Origin: DATLOJ01 sp035536315
GTDB taxonomy: Bacteria; Actinomycetota; CADDZG01; JAHWKV01
Assembly (NCBI GenBank): GCA_035536315.1
Contig: DATLOJ010000144.1
Span: 1 to 11,702, forward strand
Direction of reading: 5' to 3'
Length of the DNA stretch: 11,702 nt
Below, in pieces: positions 1 through 6,243 of this stretch. Each line of letters opens with the position of its first letter. The stretch's first letter is position 1. Both the position numbers and the translations under genes were made by a program. The notes under the pieces were generated by a model, which had not been told where the DNA came from, did not search any database, and saw only the letters and a list, made by a program, of their open reading frames with translations.

Positions 1-1442
1 TCGAGCGTCCTATAGATGTGGCATTCAAGTTGTTCACCGACGGAATCGATGAGTGGTGGCCCGACGGATATTCAGTAGGCGGTTACGGATCTACGACCAT
101 TCTTGAGTCGTTCGTGGGGGGACGTTTCGTTCAGCGGTCGAAGGCCGGGCAGGAGTTCGAACTCGGCCGGGTAACAATCTGTGAGCCGCCCTCGCGAATC
201 GTGATGACCTGGGCCATGCCGCAGTGGGATGGGGAGACCGAGATCGAGGTCAATTTCAGATCCGAGGGCTCTGCAACGGTTGTCGAGCTGGAGCATCGGG
301 GATGGGAAAACGTCGGCAAGTTCGCCGATGACTTCCGTCACGACTATGACATCGGGTGGGATGACATCCTTCCTCGCTACGTCACAAGCTCCGGCGGTTT
401 GTCTCCGACCAAGAAGAAGCAGGCGCGGGCGAAAGAAGTGGAGCGCAAGCCGGCGACCCTTCCGGCCTCGGTGAAGAAAGCTCTCGAATCTCCGCCCGCC
501 GACGGCCTCCTTGTGCACACGATCCACGATGAGAAGGCTGCGGCAGGGATCAAGGAAGGCGATGTGATCACCGCCTTCAACAAGATCAAAGTGAAGCAGT
601 GGGCGGATTACTACAAAGTGCACTGCTCGGTGACCAACACCCAGGTCGTTCCTCTAGCCGTGAATAGAGGCGGCAAGCAAGTCACCATCGAAACACTAAG
701 AACATGGATTGCAGCAACTAACGCGCCCTTCTGGCCGGTTAGTAAAGGTCGGAGAGTGGAGCTGCGGCCGGAGGACACCGGCGCGAGGTTCGATTTCGCA
801 CGCCTCACCGATTCCCCGATCGACAAGTGGTACCGAATCAACAACCCCAAGGGTAAGAAGATGGGGTTCGAGCACCACGTCTTAAAACGTGTTGGCAAGA
901 ACATCGAGTTCTTCTATGAGACGGCATACGAAAGCATGGGCCGTCAGCACGCAAAGATCTGGACGAAGTTCACCGCGGCGCCCAGGCCCAAGCCGATCGA
1001 GTCCCGAATGGAAAACCTGATCACCGGGCAAGTCGTCACAGGCAAGAGGGCCACTACGAACGGCAAGGCCGTTTGGAAAGTCACGGACGAAAGAGACGGC
1101 CGAATCGAGCGATCGAGATTCCCGCTGGGCAGCGATGCCATGTTCTCCATGGGCACTCAGGTGCTAGCCGGCTTCCTTGACCAAAAGGATGGCGCCGTCA
1201 TGGCCTGGACCCCGATCGACGAGTACTCCGGGAGTGTTGGCCTGGGCGTCGCAACGATCTGCCGTGGCGCAGAAGCAATCGCGACGGGCCGTACAAAGCT
1301 CGAGGCCTGGAAGTACGAGCTCATCAATGTGGGCCGAGTGGGCACGACCGGCTGGTTCGCCGGAAAGGTTCTTGTCAGGCTCGATTCATCGGGATCGGTC
1401 GTGGCTACCACGCAAGAAGATGCGACGAAAGGGTTCGTCTAA
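1..1442 (+). CDS. SRPBCC (AHSA1-like) + PDZ-like + beta-rich fusion protein, 5' partial
   Basis: The frame is open from base 3, so the gene starts outside the window. The GTG at 18 is not a likely start, because the codons before it (reading ERPID) continue a typical AHSA1 N-terminus. Bases 3-380 encode an SRPBCC domain of the Hsp90-activator-homology type: the WWP motif, GGRF, the EPPSRIVMTW strand, a Glu/His-rich ELEHRGW strand and a final YDIGWDDIL helix. A Lys/Arg-rich linker follows (about 405-465). A PDZ-like segment (about 468-695) contains AAAGIKEGDVITAFN, the usual ligand-loop region. The last 240 or so residues are beta-rich and I do not recognise them; they loosely recall DUF3108-like folds. 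No signal peptide or membrane helix is visible in the part present. SRPBCC domains bind hydrophobic ligands and PDZ domains bind peptides, but no reaction can be assigned. The stop lies 66 bases before murA. Confidence 0.8.
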   Translation, partial: ERPIDVAFKLFTDGIDEWWPDGYSVGGYGSTTILESFVGGRFVQRSKAGQEFELGRVTICEPPSRIVMTWAMPQWDGETEIEVNFRSEGSATVVELEHRGWENVGKFADDFRHDYDIGWDDILPRYVTSSGGLSPTKKKQARAKEVERKPATLPASVKKALESPPADGLLVHTIHDEKAAAGIKEGDVITAFNKIKVKQWADYYKVHCSVTNTQVVPLAVNRGGKQVTIETLRTWIAATNAPFWPVSKGRRVELRPEDTGARFDFARLTDSPIDKWYRINNPKGKKMGFEHHVLKRVGKNIEFFYETAYESMGRQHAKIWTKFTAAPRPKPIESRMENLITGQVVTGKRATTNGKAVWKVTDERDGRIERSRFPLGSDAMFSMGTQVLAGFLDQKDGAVMAWTPIDEYSGSVGLGVATICRGAEAIATGRTKLEAWKYELINVGRVGTTGWFAGKVLVRLDSSGSVVATTQEDATKGFV

Positions 1443-1463
1443 ACCCACTGGCAACGGGTATCT

Positions 1464-1500
1464 ATCCGGTTTCACCGGGTCGGTGTTCCTCGGTGATACT
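1464..1500 (+). promoter_or_regulatory. Small inverted repeat and weak promoter-like boxes upstream of murA
   Basis: In the 66-base gap before murA, bases 1464-1480 form a short stem (ATCCGGT / ACCGGGT, one G-T wobble, loop TTC). TTCACC (1471-1476) and GATACT (1495-1500) are 18 bases apart and weakly resemble -35 and -10 boxes. The repeat overlaps the putative -35. No T-run follows, so it does not look like an intrinsic terminator. This is a pattern match only. Confidence 0.2.
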
Positions 1501-1508
1501 GGAGACTT

Positions 1509-2795
1509 ATGGAGCATTTTCGAGTAGAGGGCGGGCATCGCCTCAGCGGCTCGGTCAAGGTTTCGGGCGCCAAGAACAGCGCGCTGAAGCTCATGGCCGC
1601 GTCCTTGCTGACGCGCGGGCGGACAGTCCTCATCAACGTCCCGCGCATCGCGGATGTCTTCACGATGGGGGAGGTTCTCGAGTATCTGGGGGCAGATGTG
1701 GAGTTCGAGTCCGACTGCCTTTCGATCGACACTTCGGTTCGCGAGATCCGCACGCATGCCCCGTACGAGCTCGTGAGGCGTATGAGGGCATCGATCAACG
1801 TTCTCGGCCCCCTCATCGCAAGATACGGGCACGGAAGGGTCGCGATGCCCGGCGGCTGCAATATCGGCAGCCGCCCCATCCAGATTCACCAGCAGGCTCT
1901 GCAGCGTCTTGGAGTGGAGTTCCACGTCGACCATGGAGACCTCGAGGGCCACGCGTCCGAGCTGACGGGGACAAAGGTGGTACTCGACTTTCCAACCAGG
2001 GGAGCCACGGAGAACCTTCTTACCGCCGGGGCCCTTGCCAGAGGAACGACCGTTATCGAGAACGCTGCCAGAGAGCCTGACATCATCGACCTCGCGGAGT
2101 TCCTCAACAAGATGGGTGCGAAGGTGAGCGGCGCAGGCACCCCGACGATCACGATCGAAGGCGTAAGCGAGCTCCGGCCCGCGGCCTACAAGGTGCCGTC
2201 CGATCCGATCGAGGCGGGATCTCTTGCTCTGATGGTTCTCGCCTCCTACGGCGAGGCGGAGCTGGTCGGCGCGCGTGCCAGAGACCTCGAGCTCTTCCTC
2301 ACGAAACTGAGCGATACCGGCGCGCGCTGGAAGTCGACCGAGAACGGTATCGAGGTGACCGCCACTCACAGGCCCGTGGCAGTCGACTTCGCAACGCTTC
2401 CCTTCCCCGGGTTTCCGACCGATCTTCAACCACAGATGGTGGCTTACCTGGCTGCCGCGGAAGGCACGAGCATCGTTACCGAAAACATCTTCGAGTCCCG
2501 ATTCATGCATGTGAACGAGTTGACTCGGATGGGGGCCGACATCCGCATTGAAGGACAGCACGCCGTGATCAGAGGAGTCCCGAGGCTCGCGGGAGCTCCA
2601 GTGCGCGCCTCGGACCTGCGGGCCGGAGCCGCCCTTGTAATAGCTGCACTCGGAGCAGAAGGAATCACGACGATTCACGACGTGCACCACATCGATCGCG
2701 GGTACGAGAATCTTGAGCAAAAGCTTCTGCGACTCGGAGCACAGCTCGAACGCGTTACCGAGGAACTGTCCTTCGACACCAGCTTTCTCAGCTAA
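1509..2795 (+). CDS. murA: UDP-N-acetylglucosamine 1-carboxyvinyltransferase MurA
   Basis: MurA transfers enolpyruvate from phosphoenolpyruvate to UDP-GlcNAc in the cytoplasm, the first committed step of peptidoglycan synthesis. The 428-residue product has the normal length and the full set of family landmarks: K22-N23 in the SGAKNSALK start motif, MRASI (92-96), the catalytic loop PGGCNIGSRP with Cys117, Asp305 in FPGFPTD, and Arg397 in HIDRGYE. Asp305 and Arg397 fall at the same numbers as in the E. coli enzyme. Cys117 corresponds to E. coli Cys115, the fosfomycin target; mycobacteria have Asp there. The ATG at 1509 has GGAGA (1501-1505) close upstream and gives the standard N-terminus. A 51-base gap separates it from the SCP2 gene, so cotranscription is possible but not shown. 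Confidence 0.97.
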   Translation: MEHFRVEGGHRLSGSVKVSGAKNSALKLMAASLLTRGRTVLINVPRIADVFTMGEVLEYLGADVEFESDCLSIDTSVREIRTHAPYELVRRMRASINVLGPLIARYGHGRVAMPGGCNIGSRPIQIHQQALQRLGVEFHVDHGDLEGHASELTGTKVVLDFPTRGATENLLTAGALARGTTVIENAAREPDIIDLAEFLNKMGAKVSGAGTPTITIEGVSELRPAAYKVPSDPIEAGSLALMVLASYGEAELVGARARDLELFLTKLSDTGARWKSTENGIEVTATHRPVAVDFATLPFPGFPTDLQPQMVAYLAAAEGTSIVTENIFESRFMHVNELTRMGADIRIEGQHAVIRGVPRLAGAPVRASDLRAGAALVIAALGAEGITTIHDVHHIDRGYENLEQKLLRLGAQLERVTEELSFDTSFLS

Positions 2796-2846
2796 ACGCC
2801 CCGGCCCTCCCTCAATTAGTCTCACGAGAACTCAAGGAGAAATTGA

Positions 2847-3269
2847 ATGGCTCTATTTCCAAGCGAACAGTGGACCAAGGAATTCATGGAAGCCGTAAAC
2901 GCCTCCGATCTTTACCGCGACGCGGCTGCGGATTGGGAGGGGGACGTTACGTTCGTCTTCGAGGCCGAGCCAGACAAAGGTGTAAACGAGGATGTGTACG
3001 GGTGGTTCGATCTTTGGCACGGCGAGTGCAGGGACTGGACCTACGGGACCGACAAAGAAAAAGGCGAGTCGGCGAAGTTCGTGATCAGAGCTCCTTACTC
3101 GAGGTGGAAAGAAGTCATCAAAGGCGAGCTCGATCCGGTGAAAGGCATGATGCAGAGCAAGATCAAGCTGAAGGGTGACATGCCCACAATCGTTCGATAC
3201 GTGAAAGCCTCGAACGAGTTAGTGACGCTCGCCTCGAAGATTCCCACCGAGTTCGCAGACGAGCAGTAG
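2847..3269 (+). CDS. SCP2 sterol-binding-domain family protein
   Basis: This 140-residue, single-domain protein has no signal peptide or membrane helix. The second half carries the usual SCP2 pattern: a strand (SAKFVIRAPYSRW), then a helix-strand stretch WKEVIKGELDPVKGMMQSKI, then a KLKGDM strand and a C-terminal helix. SCP2-fold proteins bind acyl chains, acyl-CoA or other lipids in a hydrophobic tunnel; the ligand here is unknown. It is rich in Trp and acidic residues. The start is well supported: a strong Shine-Dalgarno AAGGAGA (2834-2840) lies 6 bases before the ATG. It follows murA by 51 bases and precedes a second, shorter SCP2-like gene, from which a GC-rich hairpin separates it. Confidence 0.85.
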   Translation: MALFPSEQWTKEFMEAVNASDLYRDAAADWEGDVTFVFEAEPDKGVNEDVYGWFDLWHGECRDWTYGTDKEKGESAKFVIRAPYSRWKEVIKGELDPVKGMMQSKIKLKGDMPTIVRYVKASNELVTLASKIPTEFADEQ

Positions 3270-3277
3270 CTTTCCCG

Positions 3278-3298
3278 CGCCGGTGGTTCGCACCGGCG
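3278..3298 (+). other. Perfect 8-bp GC-rich hairpin between two SCP2-like genes
   Basis: CGCCGGTG (3278-3285) pairs perfectly with CACCGGCG (3291-3298) around a GTTCG loop, starting 9 bases after the stop of the upstream SCP2 gene. No T-run follows, so it is a poor Rho-independent terminator. It could stabilise the upstream mRNA 3' end, attenuate read-through or separate translation of the two genes. It contains the GTG at 3283, which argues against that codon as a start. Confidence 0.55.
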
Positions 3299-3318
3299 AG
3301 CTTGCAGGACTGTCGGAG

Positions 3319-3684
3319 ATGCTCGCATCTTTGATCGAAAGCAATCTGCGCGACAGGCTCGCCGGTTCCACCATTCTGGGCGGCAAGAGAAAGCGAGTTC
3401 TGATCACTGCGCATGATCTGGACGTCCATGTTCTCGTCACGATCGGCGAGAGTTATGCGGAGATCGAGGAGCGTTTCGACCCCCGCCCTCATCTTTGGAT
3501 CTATACCGACTCCGGCACGCTGATGGAGCTGCCTGCGATGCAGCTGATGGGTGGCCTTCCAGACCTGCGGCACCCAACGGGCAGGGCGGCAACGAAACTG
3601 ATCGTGTCGGGAAGACTCAAAGTGCGCGGGGTGCTGCGAATAGGCCTTTTATCCAAGATTCAGAGACTCTTGAACGTCGTCTGA
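3319..3684 (+). CDS. Short SCP2-like lipid-binding protein (putative)
   Basis: From the ATG at 3319 the product has 121 residues. The C-terminal half resembles the SCP2 fold: a strand HLWIYTDSG, a helix around LPAMQLMGGLPDL, then KLIVSGRLKVRGVLRIG and a terminal helix ending at LLNVV. The first half has a basic strand (GGKRKRVLIT) instead of a clear SCP2 N-terminus, so the assignment is moderate. I prefer ATG 3319, with AGGA at 3306-3309, over GTG 3283, which would add 12 residues but sits inside a strong hairpin. The stop TGA (3682-3684) shares its A with the ATG of the NifU-domain gene, so the two are probably translationally coupled. No catalytic residues are evident; the likely role is hydrophobic-ligand binding. 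Its pairing with a different SCP2 protein just upstream suggests an old duplication or related lipid ligands. Confidence 0.7.
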   Translation: MLASLIESNLRDRLAGSTILGGKRKRVLITAHDLDVHVLVTIGESYAEIEERFDPRPHLWIYTDSGTLMELPAMQLMGGLPDLRHPTGRAATKLIVSGRLKVRGVLRIGLLSKIQRLLNVV

Positions 3685-3941
3685 TGCGCCGGGTAGCCGA
3701 CTACAATATGGGGGTGGAAGAGGCAATTCGCAGGCTCATCGACCAGAAAATCCGACCCTCCGTTCAACTCGACGGCGGCGATGTCGAGTTTGTGGGAATC
3801 GAGGATGGAGTCGTCAAGGTTCGAATGTTCGGGGCCTGCGACGGCTGCCCAATGTCCCCTGTCACCTTGCGGGCTGGTATCGAACGAATCCTGAAGGAAG
3901 AGTTTCCTCAGATTCGCGACGTGGTGGCATTCGAAGCCTGA
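3684..3941 (+). CDS. NifU/Nfu C-terminal-domain Fe-S cluster protein
   Basis: This is an 85-residue stand-alone Nfu domain. Family landmarks are the N-terminal helix EEAIRRLIDQKIRPSVQ, the GGDVEFV strand, the CxxC motif GACDGCPMSP (Cys52, Cys55) and the helix TLRAGIERILKEEFP. Nfu domains carry a bridging [4Fe-4S] cluster at the interface of a dimer, one CxxC from each subunit, and deliver it to apo-proteins in the cytoplasm. The ATG at 3684 overlaps the upstream stop as TGATG. A second ATG at 3708 would give 77 residues and still cover the whole domain, so the exact start is open. There is no NifU N-terminal scaffold domain or A-type domain, so it is a carrier rather than a scaffold. It abuts a flavoprotein reductase downstream. 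None of the neighbours obviously needs a cluster, so its client is unknown. Confidence 0.9.
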   Translation: MRRVADYNMGVEEAIRRLIDQKIRPSVQLDGGDVEFVGIEDGVVKVRMFGACDGCPMSPVTLRAGIERILKEEFPQIRDVVAFEA

Positions 3942-3952
3942 ACTTCGACTTA

Positions 3953-5284
3953 GTGGTAATCGGTGCAGGCGCGGCCGGCGAGGCTGCTGCCAACATGGGC
4001 GCGAGCCTGGGTGCCAAAGTCGCCGTCGTCGAAGAGGACCTCGTGGGAGGGCTTTGCGCGTACTGGGCATGCATGCCCTCGAAGAGCCTGCTCGACTCGG
4101 CGTCACGTCGAGCCCTGGGAGCCGGCTATTCGTGGGAAAGGGCGGCAGAGCGGCGCGACTGGATGATCAATAAATCCGAGGGCCATCCGACGGATAAATC
4201 CGCCGTCGAGAAGCTGGAACGCGCTGGGGTAAAGCTGTTCAGAGGAAAGGCCCGCATTACCGGCCCCGGAAGAGTTGAGGCGAGTGAGAATGGATCCCTG
4301 ACCCAAACTCTCGAATGCAAGTCGATCATCTGCGCGACCGGATCGGTGCCCATCATTCCAAAGGTGGAAGGGCTCGAGGAAGCCGGGTACTGGACGAATA
4401 GGGAGGGCACCGCGCTCGACGACATTCCCTCGAGCATCGTTGTGCTTGGCGGAGGGCCTATGGGTGTAGAGCTGTCACAGGTATACGCGCGCTTCGGCTC
4501 CAAGGTGACAGTGGTTTGTGGGAGCTCGGACCGGGTGCTGCCGCGCGACCATCAGGCAAGCTCTGCAGCAGTGACGAAGCAGCTCGAAATGGACGGGGTG
4601 CGCGTGCTGACCGGAGCCAGCGCTTGCAAGGTCACGCGAGGCGGTGCGGGACGGATCGTCGACCTGTCCGATGGATCGAAAGTAGAAGCGGCAGAGTTAC
4701 TCGTCGCGGTGGGCCGCCGGCCCTCGGACCTCAGCGCGCTCGGTGTGGAGGAAGCGGGGGCCACGCTTGGAGAGGAACTTCACGACGAGCAGATGAGAAT
4801 CGGCGAGTCCGTCTTCGTCGCGGGCGACGCCGCGGCAGGCTTGCAGTTCACGCACATCGCTGATTACGAAGGCAGAGTGGCTGCCAAGGCGGCGCTCGGC
4901 CGCGATGCCCGCATCGATCTAACCTCAGTGCCAAAAGCCACTTACACCGACCCGGAAACGGCCGCGGTCGGCCTGACGGTCGAGGAGGCCAGGGAGCAAG
5001 GTATAGACGCTTTCGAAGTGACCCAGGATTTTGCGACGACCGCACGCGGATACACAATCGAGGGATCGTTCGGGCACGTCACCGCCGTGGTTGACCGGGA
5101 GCGAGGTCTGCTGGTCGGCGCATTTGCAGCGGCCCCCCGAGCGTCGGAGCTCATTCACGAGGCTGTTCTGGGCATAAAGCTCAAAGTGCCGGTCTCGGTT
5201 CTTGCAGACACCATCACCGCGTTTCCAACCGGGGCGCGAGTGTTCGGCAATCTGATGTACGACGCCATCGGTCAGATGTCATGA
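3953..5284 (+). CDS. FAD/NAD(P)-dependent pyridine nucleotide-disulfide oxidoreductase (dihydrolipoyl dehydrogenase/mercuric reductase-like)
   Basis: The product has 443 residues counted from GTG 3953. It has an FAD-binding GAGAAG near the N-terminus, a redox-active CAYWAC disulfide followed by MPSK (Cys35, Cys40), an ATG motif (ICATGS, 126-131), the NAD(P)-binding LGGGPMGVE (165-173), the second FAD motif VFVAGDA (287-293) and a C-terminal dimerisation domain beginning near YTDPETAAVG. It belongs to the disulfide-reductase superfamily, but the usual HPT-x2-E catalytic His/Glu of dihydrolipoyl dehydrogenase is replaced by FPTGAR (424-429). The substrate is therefore uncertain. GTG 3953 clips the first beta strand. 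An in-frame CTG at 3938 overlapping the NifU-gene stop as CTGA would give the family-typical MNFDLVVIGAG. The gene ends in an ATGA overlap with meaB, which indicates coupling. A role in thiol or cofactor redox chemistry is possible but unproven. Confidence 0.88.
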   Translation: MVIGAGAAGEAAANMGASLGAKVAVVEEDLVGGLCAYWACMPSKSLLDSASRRALGAGYSWERAAERRDWMINKSEGHPTDKSAVEKLERAGVKLFRGKARITGPGRVEASENGSLTQTLECKSIICATGSVPIIPKVEGLEEAGYWTNREGTALDDIPSSIVVLGGGPMGVELSQVYARFGSKVTVVCGSSDRVLPRDHQASSAAVTKQLEMDGVRVLTGASACKVTRGGAGRIVDLSDGSKVEAAELLVAVGRRPSDLSALGVEEAGATLGEELHDEQMRIGESVFVAGDAAAGLQFTHIADYEGRVAAKAALGRDARIDLTSVPKATYTDPETAAVGLTVEEAREQGIDAFEVTQDFATTARGYTIEGSFGHVTAVVDRERGLLVGAFAAAPRASELIHEAVLGIKLKVPVSVLADTITAFPTGARVFGNLMYDAIGQMS

Positions 5285-6243
5285 ATAGCTCCGAGATGGT
5301 TACCAAAGCGGTGGCGGGGGACCGTCTCGCAATTGCCCGTTTGCTCTCGCTGATCGAGGACGGCGGCCCCCTTCTCGGCGACGCGATGAAGCAGATATTT
5401 CCGCTGACTCGCAACGCTTACACGATAGGGATCACAGGGGCACCGGGGGCCGGAAAATCGACACTGACCGAAGCCCTCGTCACCCAGGTGCGGCAGGAGG
5501 GGATCAAGGTTGCAGTTGTAGCGATCGACCCTTCTTCCCCGTTCACCGGCGGCGCGCTGCTTGGTGACAGAGTCCGAATGCAGCGACACGCGACCGATCA
5601 AGGCGTGTTCATACGGTCGATGGCAACAAGGGGTCATCTGGGTGGCGTGTCGCTCGCAACCCCGGAGGCAATCAGGGTTCTCGACGCGAGCGGACACGAC
5701 CTGATCATTGTCGAGACCGTCGGCGTGGGTCAGGCAGAGGTCGAGATCGTGGAGACAGCCGACACCGTCCTCGTCGTACTCAACCCGGGGTGGGGCGACG
5801 GCGTACAGGCCGGGAAGGCGGGCCTGCTCGAGATCGGCGACGTCTTCGTCATCAACAAAGCCGATCGCGAAGGGACCAAGCAGGCGGTGGCCGACATTGT
5901 TCAAATGCTGCGCTTCAGGGTCGAGGTCGAGCACAGGGAGCTTCCTTGGACTCCGCCCGTGAGGGAGACGATCGCTACCGACGGCGTGGGGATTCGCGAG
6001 CTGTGGGCTGCAATAAAGGGCCACAGGATGTACCTGGAGAACAGCGGTGAGCTTCAGCAGCGCAGGCGGGCGAGGTTGTTCCGAGAAATCTCAGACATCG
6101 TCAGCGAGAGCGTCCGACAGCGCATCGAGCGTGAAGCGAAGTCAGAGCTCGAGCTGCTAGTGAACAGGGTTGAACAGAAGGAACTCGATCCCTACGCGGC
6201 CGCCCAACAACTACTGGATAAACTGGAGCCGAATGGACGCTGA
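5281..6243 (+). CDS. meaB: MeaB/ArgK-type G3E GTPase, acyl-CoA mutase chaperone
   Basis: MeaB binds the coenzyme-B12 acyl-CoA mutase, gates loading of adenosylcobalamin, rejects damaged cofactor and protects the enzyme from inactivation. The 320-residue product has normal length. Visible motifs are the P-loop GAPGAGKS (53-60), the family signature DPSSPFTGGALLGDRVRM (83-100), the switch-type ETVGVGQ (145-151) and the guanine-specificity motif NKAD (192-195). The C-terminus is a helical dimerisation arm. The ATG at 5281 overlaps the TGA of the reductase gene (ATGA). The downstream mutase gene begins inside the last codons, with an 11-base overlap. This arrangement strongly suggests it serves the adjacent mutase. 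Because that mutase appears IcmA-like, this protein is functionally the MeaI-type chaperone. Older annotation as an arginine/ornithine transport kinase (ArgK) should not be used. Confidence 0.96.
   Translation: MNSSEMVTKAVAGDRLAIARLLSLIEDGGPLLGDAMKQIFPLTRNAYTIGITGAPGAGKSTLTEALVTQVRQEGIKVAVVAIDPSSPFTGGALLGDRVRMQRHATDQGVFIRSMATRGHLGGVSLATPEAIRVLDASGHDLIIVETVGVGQAEVEIVETADTVLVVLNPGWGDGVQAGKAGLLEIGDVFVINKADREGTKQAVADIVQMLRFRVEVEHRELPWTPPVRETIATDGVGIRELWAAIKGHRMYLENSGELQQRRRARLFREISDIVSESVRQRIEREAKSELELLVNRVEQKELDPYAAAQQLLDKLEPNGR

Noticed and set aside
1386..2825. A 479-codon open frame on the minus strand opposite murA
   Set aside because: It is fully antisense to a gene with all MurA motifs, shows no recognisable domain and has the Arg/His-rich composition expected of a shadow frame in GC-rich coding DNA.
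3495..3683. A 63-residue N-terminal extension of the NifU-domain protein
   Set aside because: It overlaps the SCP2-like gene in another frame, reads as low-complexity sequence, and the Nfu domain begins normally after the ATG at 3684.
5272..6024. A 250-codon minus-strand open frame opposite meaB
   Set aside because: Antisense to a gene with intact GTPase motifs, no recognisable fold.
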